A stretch of 64,000 bases of DNA from Owenweeksia sp048267305 (GCA_048267305.1 JBLWXT010000008.1:62001-126000), one strand, 5' to 3'; counted from the first letter of the stretch, positions 10,169 to 19,873 are shown. Notes: generated by a model not told the origin, from the sequence alone. Numbers and translations: made by a program.

Positions 10169-11429
10169 CCTGATGGCCGAGGTATTGAAAATCTCCGCCT
10201 GATGGATTCTGGAAAATGCGAAGTTCAAACATTTCTGCCGCAGCAAGTAAATGATCGAAAATATCGGCCTGAATATTCTCGTAATTAACCCAGGCAATAT
10301 CACTGCTAAAAGCATAAATCTCCAGGGGGATACCAGTCTCCGTTGGTTGTAACTGGCGAACCATAACCGTTTCCTTTTGATCGATTTTAGGATTGTCTAA
10401 CAGATATTGTAATGCGTACCGTCTGAAAACACCAATGTTTGTCATGTGGCGGCCATTCATCAATACAGATTTATCTGCGCCCGTTTCTTCATTAAACTTA
10501 TCAATTTCGGCTTGGCGAGATATTACGAAGTCCTTAACCCGACTGAAGCCTTTAAAACGCTCTCGCATGTCTTCAGTTACAAATTTCACTGAGCCTATGT
10601 CAATATTAAGAGACCGCTTAATGCGTCTTACACCCATACTCTCCATACCTCTCCAGTTTTTGAAGGAGTCGGCTATAAAGGAATATGTAGGGACGGTAGT
10701 GAAGGTTTTATCGAAGTTGCGAATTTTAACTGTGGTGAGGTTGATTTCCATAACGTCTCCGTCTGCTCCGTATTTTTCCATGGTAACCCAGTCGCCAAGG
10801 CGCACCATATCATTGGCGGAAATCTGTATGCTCGCAACTAATCCTAAAATAGTATCTCTAAATATTAACAGAATAACAGCAGTGGCTGCACCAAAAGCGG
10901 TTAAGATGGTAATAGGCGATTTGCCAATAAGCATTGAAAGTATGAGGATGGTAGCTACGATGTATACAGTGATTTTAGCTACCTGTATATAACTGCTTAT
11001 AGGCTTACCTTCAAATCTCTCAGCGCGCAGGCCAATATATTCCACAGCCTTCAGAAATCTGTTTATCACCACCACGATTTGTACAATCATAAACAGGGCA
11101 ATGGCCTTAGTGAAGAAGGAGTTACCAAAATTCACATGGTCAAAAATCCAGGGAATGCTGTACCAAATGATAATAGCCGGGATGAGATGGGCCAGGGATT
11201 GAAAAACCTTCTTTTCTAGAAATACATCGTCATATGTGTTTTTAGATCGGGTAACATAGGTTTTTACAAATCCCAGGATGATTCTTCGGGCTATAAAATC
11301 CGCCAGCAGGCTAACCAGTAAAACCAAAAAGATATCTATACTTAGGATGACGTAAGATGTAGATTCCTGACTAAGACCTTGATTGATTAACCAGTTATAG
11401 GCCCAATGTCCAAGAGCATGCTCTTCCAT
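10158..11429 (-). CDS. MscS-type mechanosensitive channel, YbdG-like
   Basis: An inner-membrane channel that opens under hypo-osmotic stress. The 423 residues match E. coli YbdG (415) in length and in long stretches: IGKSPITIL in the pore region, LGLVASIQISANDMVRLGDW, EKYGADGDV, FKNWRGMESMGVRRIKRSL and MTNIGVFRRY. About five membrane helices occupy residues 15-190 and the cytoplasmic MscS beta and alpha/beta domain follows. Monocistronic, converging with the glycosyltransferase gene by an 11-bp overlap. Calling it the YbdG subfamily rather than MscS proper rests on the GADGDV-type loop and the long C-terminal domain. Confidence 0.92.
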   Translation of the reverse strand: MEEHALGHWAYNWLINQGLSQESTSYVILSIDIFLVLLVSLLADFIARRIILGFVKTYVTRSKNTYDDVFLEKKVFQSLAHLIPAIIIWYSIPWIFDHVNFGNSFFTKAIALFMIVQIVVVINRFLKAVEYIGLRAERFEGKPISSYIQVAKITVYIVATILILSMLIGKSPITILTAFGAATAVILLIFRDTILGLVASIQISANDMVRLGDWVTMEKYGADGDVMEINLTTVKIRNFDKTFTTVPTYSFIADSFKNWRGMESMGVRRIKRSLNIDIGSVKFVTEDMRERFKGFSRVKDFVISRQAEIDKFNEETGADKSVLMNGRHMTNIGVFRRYALQYLLDNPKIDQKETVMVRQLQPTETGIPLEIYAFSSDIAWVNYENIQADIFDHLLAAAEMFELRIFQNPSGGDFQYLGHQVSE

Positions 11430-11477
11430 TATTGTAAAATATTTTTTTGAAATAGATTTCGCTGCAAAAGTAGAAAC

Positions 11478-12341
11478 CTAAGGCTTATAAGTAACACCTC
11501 CTTTGGCTAATGCAGACGCGGCAAAATAACCAAAGCCATATTCCTCTTTATTATCCATATTGTAAATGTTGCCGATAACGGGTGCTGGTGGAGGGTCAAA
11601 CGTACTTCCCACCTGAAAAACCTGACTTACAATCAAGGCCAAATAGCTGTAATAATCTTCAGAAATAGAAGAAATTTCAAGACCAAGGCTATCGCCAACC
11701 CTGTCTAACGGACCGGTATAGGCAAATGCAGGTAAGGGATCTTCACCAAAATAAAATCCATCAATAGCTTCGTCATCGGTAATATTGATGTTTTGTGTAA
11801 TTAAGGAATCATTTCTCCACCTCGTAATTCTGTAATAGTCTCCTCTGCCTGGTAATTCCTGAAAATATACCTGAGCATAAAAACCATCTTCAAATACAAT
11901 TGGCCTGCGAAGCTTCTTTACGTTAAAAGAGTCTAAAACTACGGTAGGCTTCATTAGCTCCGGGAAACTTCGCCATGTACTTTCTCTAAAGCTTGCACTG
12001 CCAGCAGGTATTTCTACCTGAATTTCATAACGTTTGCCAATGGTACCGCCATAGGATGAACTATATACCCCCTCCAGTGAATCACGGGTGAGTTCACTTA
12101 CCATAGTGCCATCTTCAAAAAGTAGAACCCGGGCATCATTTACTTTGGGAGTAGTGGTTTGTGAAAAATAGGGGGCCGATATGGAAACAGTTACCCGTGT
12201 ACCTTCACTATCCGTAACTCGGCCCACCACGGTTACTCTGGGGTCGGTTGTGGGTACGTCTAGCTGCACTACATCCTGACAAGATGCCATTGTTAAGATG
12301 GATAATAAGGTCAGGCCTATATTTCTGCAAAGTACTTTCAT
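11478..12341 (-). CDS. DUF4249 family lipoprotein
   Basis: A 287-residue predicted outer-membrane lipoprotein (signal sequence ending LTMASC, with the lipobox Cys near residue 21). The N-terminal part has a beta-sandwich look (VTVVGRVTDSEGTRVTVSIS), as in DUF4249 proteins, which usually sit next to TonB receptors. Here it starts one base after the stop of the TonB receptor upstream in the same direction, so the two are translationally linked. By analogy with SusD it may cap or feed the receptor; that is inference. The ligand is unknown. Confidence 0.82.
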   Translation of the reverse strand: MKVLCRNIGLTLLSILTMASCQDVVQLDVPTTDPRVTVVGRVTDSEGTRVTVSISAPYFSQTTTPKVNDARVLLFEDGTMVSELTRDSLEGVYSSSYGGTIGKRYEIQVEIPAGSASFRESTWRSFPELMKPTVVLDSFNVKKLRRPIVFEDGFYAQVYFQELPGRGDYYRITRWRNDSLITQNINITDDEAIDGFYFGEDPLPAFAYTGPLDRVGDSLGLEISSISEDYYSYLALIVSQVFQVGSTFDPPPAPVIGNIYNMDNKEEYGFGYFAASALAKGGVTYKP

Positions 12342-12342
12342 C

Positions 12343-14718
12343 TTAAAAATTAAAATTCCAGGTTACAAATGGTATGGCGGTGGCAAATATGGAAAGCTGA
12401 ACGGCTTGTGTTCGGCTATAATCATTGTTGAAATCAGCGGAGCTAAAACTGGTGCTTTCAGGCTGAAAGAATATGGAATACGCATTTTTACGGGCATACA
12501 CATTATAAACCCCAAAAGACCATGTGCTGAAAAATCTTTTGTTTTCCTTTCGGGCTGGGCTATAAGTAGCTGATATGTCCATTCGGTGATATGCGGGAAT
12601 GCGCTGGTTATTCCTTTTGGTGTAGATGGGGATGGTAATATCCTCAAACTCATATTTGCCTTCAGGCGGGGTATAGGGGCGGCCTGTTTGATAAATGAAT
12701 GTGGCCCCAACATCCCACTTTTTGTTGAACGTATAGTTTGCCACCACAGAAACATCATGGAGCTTGTCATAATTGCTTGCATACCACTCCCCATCATTTA
12801 TGGTGGTCTCCTGGGTTGGTCCCTGAACTTTCCTTTCTGATCGCGATATGGTATAGCTTATCCAGCCTGTAAATTTCCCTGTTTGCTTGCGCAGAAGAAC
12901 TTCTGCTCCGTAGGCCCTGCCGACACCGTTTACCAGTTCCGTTTCTATGTACTCATTAAAAATCAGGTCGGCATTATTGCGATAGTCCACCATATTCAAA
13001 AATTCCTTGTAGTAAACCTCAAGGGAGAACTCATACATGTTTTGCTTAAAGTTTTGAAAGTAGCCCGCGGCATATTGATGCACGGTAGCCGGATCGATGT
13101 ATTCTCCTGCAGCGCGGTATAAATCCAGAGGAGTGGGCGAGTTGGTGTTGGAGATTAAGTGAATATACTGGCGAGTACGGTTGTAGCTGGCCTTAATGCT
13201 TGCGCTTTCATTTAGCAGATAGTTTATGGCCACCCTGGGTTCAAGCCCCTGCAAGCCATCAAAGCTTTTTATGATTTCGCCTGAGCTGTATCGCACGCTG
13301 TCTATTACTTCGGATTTTTCAGGCCTGTCCGGGTTTTGGTAGGTGCGTACTAACTGTTCTCCCATTTTATAGAATGAAGAATAGCGCAAACCATACTGAA
13401 AGGTAAATCGGCTGCCTGTCTTTACCTCATGGCTGATATAAATAGCAGGCTCCAATGCATATTCCTTCTGAAGTTCCACTTCAGTAATTCCCGTAAACTT
13501 ACCGGGGCTAAACCGATAAAAAACACCTTCAAAACCAAAGTCTATTCTATTGTCTGAAGACAGGTAGTAGTTAAAGGCCCCTTTGAGGTGGTAATCCTGT
13601 ATGCGTGAAGTAAGTTTAAAATTAAGGGCTGCGTCATCCGGAGTGCCCAGGCTGTAGGTGTAATCGCTGTAAACTGCCGAAAAATTGGAAAATAGTTTTT
13701 TGCTAAAAAGGTGATTCCACCGCAGAGTGCCTGTGGTGTTGCCCCAGTCAAATCCAAAAAGATCATTAATGCCAAACACATCCTTACCAAAATAACCGGA
13801 TAGATAAATTCTGTCTTTATCACTAATGCGCCAGTTTACCTTGGCATTGAGATCATAGAAATAAAGGATGTTTTGATTGATAGTGGAGTCATTGCTCAAT
13901 CCTAAAAAAATATCGGCATAAGACCTGCGCCCGGCTACCATAAATGAGGCTTTGTCTTTTACAATGGGCGATTCTATCAGAAGCCTGCTGCTGAGTAAGC
14001 CAATGCCTCCGTTAAAGGCCAGGTTTTTACTGTTTCCCTCTTTTTGGCGCACATCTACCACAGAGCTTAGTCGCCCACCATATTGAGCGGGTATACCACC
14101 TTTATACACCTTTACATCTTTTACGGCATCTGCATTAAAAATGGAGAAGAAGCCAAGCAGGTGCGATGAATTGTAAACGGGGGCTTCATCCAGTAAAATC
14201 AGGTTTTGATCTGCCGCTCCACCTCTTACATTAAATCCGTTGGAGCCCTCACCAACGGTGGTAATTCCAGGGAGGAGGGTAAGGGTGCGGATGATATCCG
14301 TTTCGCCAAGTAGTTGTGGTATTTTTTGAATTTCCTTGGCCGAGAGCTTGGAAACACTCATCTCAACGCTGGAAACATTTTTATCCAGTTTTTCAGAACT
14401 CACTTCAACCTCCTGTAATTGGGTGGCAGAGGGTACAAGCTCTACATTGAGGCTCAGGTTTTTGTTAAAGGTTAACCTTTTTTTAACAGTTTGGTAGCCA
14501 ATATATTGGTACTCTAGCTCGTATTCTCCTTCGGGTACTGAAAGTGAGTAATATCCATAGGTATTAGTGGTGGCACCAACGCCCAGTGAGGGAATGACGA
14601 TGTTTACACCAATTAATTCTTCGCCATTAGAGGCATCGCGGATGTAACCGCTTATGGTATATTTGTTTTGTGCAAAAAGGCCCAGGGGCAAAAGAAAAAG
14701 CAATACAAAGTTTTTCAT
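12343..14718 (-). CDS. TonB-dependent receptor with carboxypeptidase-like N-terminal domain
   Basis: An outer-membrane transporter of about 791 residues. A signal peptide (MKNFVLLFLLPLGLFAQ) is followed by a CarboxypepD_reg-like domain (YTISGYIRDASNGEELIGVN, residues ~20-105), the plug (TLTLLPGITTVGEGSNGFNVRGG, DEAPVYNSSHLLGFFSIFN) and a 22-strand-type barrel ending VTWNFNF. The reading frame extends 33 codons upstream, but those lack signal-peptide character, so ATG 14718 is chosen. It is co-oriented with the DUF4249 lipoprotein one base downstream. The plug phrase with VRGGAADQNLILLDEAPVYN marks the receptor type commonly paired with DUF4249. The substrate cannot be read from sequence. Confidence 0.92.
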   Translation of the reverse strand: MKNFVLLFLLPLGLFAQNKYTISGYIRDASNGEELIGVNIVIPSLGVGATTNTYGYYSLSVPEGEYELEYQYIGYQTVKKRLTFNKNLSLNVELVPSATQLQEVEVSSEKLDKNVSSVEMSVSKLSAKEIQKIPQLLGETDIIRTLTLLPGITTVGEGSNGFNVRGGAADQNLILLDEAPVYNSSHLLGFFSIFNADAVKDVKVYKGGIPAQYGGRLSSVVDVRQKEGNSKNLAFNGGIGLLSSRLLIESPIVKDKASFMVAGRRSYADIFLGLSNDSTINQNILYFYDLNAKVNWRISDKDRIYLSGYFGKDVFGINDLFGFDWGNTTGTLRWNHLFSKKLFSNFSAVYSDYTYSLGTPDDAALNFKLTSRIQDYHLKGAFNYYLSSDNRIDFGFEGVFYRFSPGKFTGITEVELQKEYALEPAIYISHEVKTGSRFTFQYGLRYSSFYKMGEQLVRTYQNPDRPEKSEVIDSVRYSSGEIIKSFDGLQGLEPRVAINYLLNESASIKASYNRTRQYIHLISNTNSPTPLDLYRAAGEYIDPATVHQYAAGYFQNFKQNMYEFSLEVYYKEFLNMVDYRNNADLIFNEYIETELVNGVGRAYGAEVLLRKQTGKFTGWISYTISRSERKVQGPTQETTINDGEWYASNYDKLHDVSVVANYTFNKKWDVGATFIYQTGRPYTPPEGKYEFEDITIPIYTKRNNQRIPAYHRMDISATYSPARKENKRFFSTWSFGVYNVYARKNAYSIFFQPESTSFSSADFNNDYSRTQAVQLSIFATAIPFVTWNFNF

Positions 14719-14869
14719 TGTGATGAAAAATCCAAAGGTGATTGTAGCTAGGGCTTCATGGTTTTCCACTTCACTTATAAATAGAGTGGCGCGGAAATTG
14801 ACAACAAATATCCGCAAAAGTTCATGATGGCATGACCCATTTGCGGGTAAGTAATGTTATGAAACAATA

Positions 14870-16993
14870 ATGAAAGTAATTCTGATGATCAATAAATTAA
14901 AATACCTCCTGCTTGGAGGAGTAGTGGCAGTTGCCGTTGGATTTTATATTCCCAAGGAAACCCAGGCCTCAAAAAAAGACCAGGTAATAATGAACCTGAT
15001 TTATAGTGTGCTTAATCAATCACACTTTTCTCCCCCCGAAGTAAATGACGATTTCTCGGAAAAGGTATTTGACCATTTTATTGAGAATTTAGACTTCAGC
15101 AAGCGCTTCTTTTTAAAGGAGGATATGGAAACCTTAAAGCCCTATCGCCACAAAATTGATGATGAGATTAAAAGCTCGGATTTTAAATTTTTTGATGCGG
15201 CCTATGAAGTATACAGTAATAGGTTTAGTCAATCTAAAAAATATTACGAGGAAATATTGGACAAGCCTTTTGACTTTACCCTAAAGGAGAGTTTTGAGAC
15301 AGATGAGGAAAAATTGTCTTTTGCTAAAAATGAAGCAGAACTAAAGGATAGATGGAGATTGTACCTGAAACAACGTGTACTTTCAAGAGTAGAAGACAGA
15401 ATGCATGATCAGGAAGAGGCCATTGAGAAGAATGACACCTCTGTTACCATAAAAACCTTTGTGGAGATTGAGGCTGATGCCCGAAAAGATGAATTGGAAC
15501 TTCATGAAGACTGGTTTAAAACCCTGGAGGATATGGAACGCATTGATTGGGTGGGTATGTATATGAATTCCATCACCGGAATTTATGATCCGCACACTCA
15601 GTATTTCCCGCCAGAACGTAAGGAGGATTTTGAAATTCAGATGACGGGCCAGCTGGAAGGTATTGGAGCTCAGCTTTCGCAGAAGGGCGATTATGTTACC
15701 ATCTCCAAGATTATTACAGGTAGTGCCTGTTGGAAACAGGGTGACCTTGAGGTAGGTGATAAAATTCTAAAGGTGCAGCAGGCAGACGAAAATGCCGATG
15801 AAGCCATTAATGCTGTGGGAATGAGTGTGCGTAAGTTGGTGAAGTACATTCGTGGGCCTAAGGGTACAGAGGTGCGTCTGACTGTGCAAAAGATTGACGG
15901 CTCTAAAATGGTTATTCCCATCGTGCGCGATGTGGTTGAACTTGAAGCTACTTTTGCTAAATCAGCCGTGCTGGGCGAAGGCGATGATAAAATCGGATAC
16001 ATCCGTTTACCTAAGTTTTATGTTGACTTTTACGGAGATGCCAATCACAATTGTGCAGAAGATGTAAAGGCGGAAATCGAGAAACTGAAAAAAGAGAATG
16101 TAAACGGAATTATTCTGGATATCCGCAACAACGGTGGTGGAACTCTACAGGGTGTAATTGATATTGTGGGTCTGTTTATAAAGGATGGTCCGGTAGTACA
16201 GGTAAAAGCACCGGGTAAAGCGCCACAGGTATTAAAGGACACCGATCCTAATGTGTATTACGATGGCCCGCTAGTGGTAATGGTAAATCAGTTTAGTGCC
16301 TCTGCATCAGAGATTTTTGCAGCGGCTATTCAGGATTATAAGCGCGGAGTGATTATCGGTAGTAAATCTACTTTCGGCAAGGGAACAGTTCAGAATATTT
16401 TAGATATGGACCGCGCGGTAAACTTCACTTACAATGACGTGAAGCCTCTTGGAGCCTTGAAATTGACCATCCAGAAGTATTATAGAATCAACGGTGGAAC
16501 ACCTCAGCTGAGAGGTGTAAATCCTGAAATTGTATTGCCGGATAACTACAACTATATAGCGTTTGGAGAGAAGGAAGAGGAGTTTGCCTTGCCTTATGAT
16601 GAAATCCCAACGGCCAAGTATAATGTTTGGACTAAAGGCGTGGATTCCTATTCAGCTGCCATAAAAAATAGCAATGATCGTGTGAAGCAAAGTGAGAAAT
16701 TTGCCCTTATTGATGAGTATGCCAAATGGTTGAAAGATGAAAGGGAAAACACTAAGGTGAGCCTGAATTACGAGGAGTATAAAAAGGATCAGGACGATTT
16801 TCGCCTTAAGAGTAAGAAGTACGAAAACATGCGTAAAAGCGATGAGGAAATAGCTGTAATGGCCAATGCCAGCGATGAAGAGAAGTGGAATGCCACAAAG
16901 GAAAAGCAGAAGGAAAGAGATCAGTGGTTTAAAGGGCTCCGTACGGATATTTATCTGCATGAAGCCTTCGAAGTGGCTGGTGACTTAAAGTAA
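14870..16993 (+). CDS. Carboxy-terminal processing protease (Tsp/Prc-like, S41)
   Basis: A periplasmic serine protease that removes or degrades proteins from their C-termini. The 707 residues place it in the long Tsp class. After an N-terminal membrane anchor or signal come a helical domain, a PDZ domain (about 255-365, starting GQLEGIGAQLS), the S41 core and a DUF3340-like charged C-terminal region. The Ser/Lys dyad is visible: Ser478 in FSASASEIF and Lys504 in STFGKGTVQ, with the carboxylate-binding DIRNNGGG loop near 417-424. The start is ATG 14870, with a second candidate at 14885. An OppC-like permease follows after eight bases, so the pair may be co-transcribed. The physiological substrate is not known. 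Confidence 0.94.
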   Translation: MKVILMINKLKYLLLGGVVAVAVGFYIPKETQASKKDQVIMNLIYSVLNQSHFSPPEVNDDFSEKVFDHFIENLDFSKRFFLKEDMETLKPYRHKIDDEIKSSDFKFFDAAYEVYSNRFSQSKKYYEEILDKPFDFTLKESFETDEEKLSFAKNEAELKDRWRLYLKQRVLSRVEDRMHDQEEAIEKNDTSVTIKTFVEIEADARKDELELHEDWFKTLEDMERIDWVGMYMNSITGIYDPHTQYFPPERKEDFEIQMTGQLEGIGAQLSQKGDYVTISKIITGSACWKQGDLEVGDKILKVQQADENADEAINAVGMSVRKLVKYIRGPKGTEVRLTVQKIDGSKMVIPIVRDVVELEATFAKSAVLGEGDDKIGYIRLPKFYVDFYGDANHNCAEDVKAEIEKLKKENVNGIILDIRNNGGGTLQGVIDIVGLFIKDGPVVQVKAPGKAPQVLKDTDPNVYYDGPLVVMVNQFSASASEIFAAAIQDYKRGVIIGSKSTFGKGTVQNILDMDRAVNFTYNDVKPLGALKLTIQKYYRINGGTPQLRGVNPEIVLPDNYNYIAFGEKEEEFALPYDEIPTAKYNVWTKGVDSYSAAIKNSNDRVKQSEKFALIDEYAKWLKDERENTKVSLNYEEYKKDQDDFRLKSKKYENMRKSDEEIAVMANASDEEKWNATKEKQKERDQWFKGLRTDIYLHEAFEVAGDLK

Positions 16994-17001
16994 TATAGGG
17001 T

Positions 17002-18072
17002 TTGGGGAAACAATCGGTTTTTAAACAACTTATAAAAGATCCGTTAGGAGCAGGGGGAATGTTTATCATTCTCCTTGCTTTTTTTGTGGCCATATTCGCC
17101 TATCTCATTATTCCTGATCATACGCCTAATGCCAACGAAATGAACCTGCCCCTGGCGGGAAAGAAACCTGGTTTTGAGGTAAATATGCTTCGCCTGAAAA
17201 AAGAAAATTCACCGCAGGTTAGTTTTTGGGAACGACTTATTTCAGGAGATGAAAAACCTTTTCGGGAAATTCCGATCCAGTCCTATTCAGAAGAAGATGG
17301 AAAGGTTGTTTATACAGATTATGTAGGAGAAGGGAGTGAAGGAGTACAGAAGACAATCTCTAAGGAGGAGTTGGCCGGAAATGATTTTGTGGTGACCAAC
17401 ACTTACTACCTAGGAACAGATAAATATGGACGAGACCTGCTCAGTCGCCTTTTACTTGGCGCGAGGATTTCCTTTTCCGTGGGATTTATATCCGTATTCA
17501 TTTCACTGCTTATCGGCATCCCCATGGGGGCTATTGCCGGGTATTACGGTGGAGTAATCGACAAAATTGTAATGTGGTTCATTAATGTGGTGTGGTCTAT
17601 CCCCACCCTATTGATGGTAATAGCTATTACACTGGCTTTGGGCAAAGGCTTTTGGCAGGTATTTATTGCAGTGGGCTTTACTATGTGGGTAGAAGTAGCC
17701 CGTGTGGTGCGCGGGCAAATCCTTTCCGTAAAGGAAAAGGAGTATATCCAGGCCGCGCATGTTTTAGGTTTCAGCGATTTCAGAATCATCTTTAAACACA
17801 TTTTGCCAAATGTACTGGCTCCGGTAATTGTAATCTCAGCCGCCAATTTTGCAGCCGCCATACTTATAGAAAGCGGACTTAGCTTTTTGGGGATTGGCGC
17901 CCAGCCCCCAATGCCCAGCTGGGGCGGAATGATAAAAGACCACTACGCCTATCTTATTGTAGATAAAGCTTACCTGGCCCTTGCCCCCGGTCTGGCTATT
18001 ATGGTTTTGGTATTGGCTTTTATGATGTTGGGGAATTCGCTGAGGGATGCGCTGGATGTGAGGAAGGTGTAG
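17002..18072 (+). CDS. ABC transporter permease, OppC/DppC-like, with large periplasmic insert
   Basis: An inner-membrane subunit of a peptide/nickel-type ABC importer. The N-terminal FKQLIKDPLGAGGMF segment precedes membrane helix 1, as in OppC. The segment YLGTDKYGRDLLSRLLLGARIS and the EAA loop (AAHVLGFSDFRIIFKHILPN) are conserved. At 356 residues it is longer than usual (~300) because about 90 hydrophilic residues separate helix 1 from the GTDKYGRD motif. The start is TTG, since an in-frame stop lies six bases upstream and the next ATG would delete the conserved N-terminus. No partner permease, ATPase or binding protein is in the window, so it depends on genes elsewhere. Confidence 0.87.
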   Translation: MGKQSVFKQLIKDPLGAGGMFIILLAFFVAIFAYLIIPDHTPNANEMNLPLAGKKPGFEVNMLRLKKENSPQVSFWERLISGDEKPFREIPIQSYSEEDGKVVYTDYVGEGSEGVQKTISKEELAGNDFVVTNTYYLGTDKYGRDLLSRLLLGARISFSVGFISVFISLLIGIPMGAIAGYYGGVIDKIVMWFINVVWSIPTLLMVIAITLALGKGFWQVFIAVGFTMWVEVARVVRGQILSVKEKEYIQAAHVLGFSDFRIIFKHILPNVLAPVIVISAANFAAAILIESGLSFLGIGAQPPMPSWGGMIKDHYAYLIVDKAYLALAPGLAIMVLVLAFMMLGNSLRDALDVRKV

Positions 18073-18084
18073 GGTATTTGTTAA

Positions 18085-18204
18085 ATGCACGGTATGAGTA
18101 TACAAGAAGTTAAAACGGCCAGTAGTGCTTTGTTGGATGAAGCACCTCAAAAAGTATTGGAGCAGGTTTTGAAATACCTCAAATCTGTGAAGGGCCAATT
18201 TTAA
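18085..18204 (+). CDS. Tiny ORF resembling the N-terminus of a type II antitoxin (possible remnant)
   Basis: A 39-codon frame (or 36 from the second ATG at 18094) reading MHGMSIQEVKTASSALLDEA and ending LKYLKSVKGQF. The pattern of a short amphipathic helix, then LDEAPQKVLEQVLKYL, is like the start of DUF2281/antitoxin-type proteins that usually run 60-80 residues. No toxin gene follows. It may be a truncated antitoxin relic or a genuine micro-protein. The family assignment is from memory of similar sequences and is weak. Confidence 0.35.
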   Translation: MHGMSIQEVKTASSALLDEAPQKVLEQVLKYLKSVKGQF

Positions 18205-18288
18205 TACTTGGAAGTACACTTTAAGGTCAAAGAAAGTATCGTACCCGGAACCAAATGTGGGCTTACCCTTAACTTTAGGAACTGACGG

Positions 18289-18807
18289 ATGTTAATTATG
18301 AGGTACGTAATATTTTTTACGCTTTTGTCATTATCCATGACGGTATTTTCTCAAAAGTGTGATTCCGTTTCATATTATTTTGAAAAGGATTGGGAGTTAG
18401 ACGAAGCCAATTTTGAAAGTAAAGAATGCTTTGAAAGAATAAATTTTAAGTTTATTCAAATAAAATCCTTTGTTAGTCAATCCCGTATTGAAGAAATGAT
18501 AGAGGAATCAGGACTTAGTTTAACATCGATGGATAGAATCACATTTTGGTTTTCTATAGCGGGCAGCAAACATGGTGGAGTACTTGTTTCTATTGTTTGT
18601 GAAGAGGATATAAAAACATATAGAGCAAGCTTTTTTGTAACATCTAAGAAAGATCGCAAAGAAAAGGAGCCTTCGGATTTGATTTTTAATCTTGAATCAA
18701 ATTATAGGTGTTTGGATTCATTGAGGGATGCAGAGCCAATAATTGGTTTAAGCTTTGAGAATTCGATTTCTGGTTTGGTTTGCAACCCTTTTGCTTATTA
18801 TCGTTAA
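18289..18807 (+). CDS. Exported hypothetical protein
   Basis: A 172-residue protein with a clear N-terminal signal peptide (MRYVIFFTLLSLSMTVFSQ, cleavage probably after FSQ) and no family I recognise. The mature part is mixed alpha/beta, with Cys at the mature N-terminus (KCDSVSYYF) and several more Cys residues that could form disulfides. An AGGA eight bases upstream favours ATG 18289; ATG 18298 also gives a proper signal peptide. It stands alone between the antitoxin-like ORF and a convergent hypothetical gene. Confidence 0.6.
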   Translation: MLIMRYVIFFTLLSLSMTVFSQKCDSVSYYFEKDWELDEANFESKECFERINFKFIQIKSFVSQSRIEEMIEESGLSLTSMDRITFWFSIAGSKHGGVLVSIVCEEDIKTYRASFFVTSKKDRKEKEPSDLIFNLESNYRCLDSLRDAEPIIGLSFENSISGLVCNPFAYYR

Positions 18808-18907
18808 AAGGGTTATGCTTCCTCTAAAGCCCTTAATGTTCACCAAATGGACAGATTTCACCTCTTTGTTCAGAATTTTTAAAATATTGGACAGATGGAA
18901 TTTGAAG

Positions 18908-19507
18908 CTAGAAATTCATCACCACCCTAAACCCATTTGGGCTCACGCTTAAATCACTTACCAAATTGTAGAGTCCTTTTTTCCCATGGTTTTGATGCAC
19001 GAAATACATCACTAAATCAAAGGCAAATAAAAACCCGCCCTGCATTATTATAGATTTTCCAAAACCCGCCAATTGATCAGAACGCTTTTCATCAGAAGTA
19101 TTTTTAGAGCGTTCCATTAGATAGGCTCCCGTTGCCATGTAGCCAATGTCGAGCCCTGCATTAAAGAGGAAAATGCGTTTCATACTTTCTAGTTCTCGGG
19201 CACTTTCTAAAACACTGAGGCTTGTGGCAGCATCCCTTGAGCCGAGGTAGCCAACTCCCGCCAAGGCAAGGTTTATAGCGCCCCACCCAATATTCATTTG
19301 ATGAAAGGCTTTGTTCTCGCCAGTATTGTTGAATACTGCAACACCAGAGTAGGCGAGGTTTCCTATAGCCCAGGCACCCAATACGGTCATTCCTGTTTCG
19401 TTAATATTTAGCCTTTTGGTATTGAAGTCATCCGTGTTAAAACTTTGGGCTCCGATAATCAAGGGAAAGAAGAAGAGGATGAAAAGTAAGTTTAGGTTTT
19501 TGGGCAT
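18908..19507 (-). CDS. Hypothetical membrane protein (DUF6992-like)
   Basis: A 199-residue protein with a signal peptide or anchor (MPKNLNLLFILFFFPLIIGAQ) followed by three to four hydrophobic segments containing Gly-rich helices (VLGAWAIGNLAYSGVAVF, INLALAGVGYLGS, FLFNAGLDIGYMATGAYL). This matches a family of Bacteroidota membrane proteins of unknown function, for which I recall the label DUF6992; that label is tentative. The C-terminus ends SPNGFRVVMNF, like an outer-facing strand. It borders the palindromic repeat field and has no functional neighbours. Confidence 0.65.
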   Translation of the reverse strand: MPKNLNLLFILFFFPLIIGAQSFNTDDFNTKRLNINETGMTVLGAWAIGNLAYSGVAVFNNTGENKAFHQMNIGWGAINLALAGVGYLGSRDAATSLSVLESARELESMKRIFLFNAGLDIGYMATGAYLMERSKNTSDEKRSDQLAGFGKSIIMQGGFLFAFDLVMYFVHQNHGKKGLYNLVSDLSVSPNGFRVVMNF

Positions 19508-19590
19508 GATGAGATTTTGTTTTACGATAAGGATTTGCCTGAGTAAAATGTTTTAAAGTTTGGTTTCGGAAAGGTCAATGTGATGCTATT

Positions 19591-19847
19591 AGCCCCGAAG
19601 GGGTGAAATATATTAACGAGGCGGCAACGCCCCTCGCAATTACACGAAGTTAAAAAGAACGAATTTCAGCCCTGAAAGGGTGTGATATCACATCAAATAT
19701 CCTAATGGAAAACCTATTCCGTGGAGAGGCAAAAGCCGTTAATGTAACTTTTGATAATATATCGCCCCTTCAGTGCTCCCCTCTAACTACACCTGGTGAT
19801 AACACCCCGCTGTACGGGATGTTGGTGTATTATGCCCTTTCAGGGCC
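19591..19847. repeat. Palindromic repeat cluster 1 (REP-like)
   Basis: Six short hairpins in 257 bp between two genes. They are AGCCCCGAAGGGGT (19591-19604), CGAGG..CCTCG with an inner GGC/GCC stem (19618-19637), CCCTGAAAGGG (19670-19680), a decayed GCCCCTTC element (about 19764), CCCGCTGTACGGG inside an ACACC..GGTGT stem (about 19802-19829), and GCCCTTTCAGGGC (about 19834-19846). The same hairpin types recur at 20487-20750 and 21300-22034 around the transposase gene. No coding potential. Confidence 0.8.
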
Positions 19848-19873
19848 AGTAGCTGCCATAGGTCTGAATTTCT

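Noticed and set aside
10393..10992. Open frame of 199 codons on the + strand.
   Set aside because: Antisense to the YbdG-like channel gene; no independent support.
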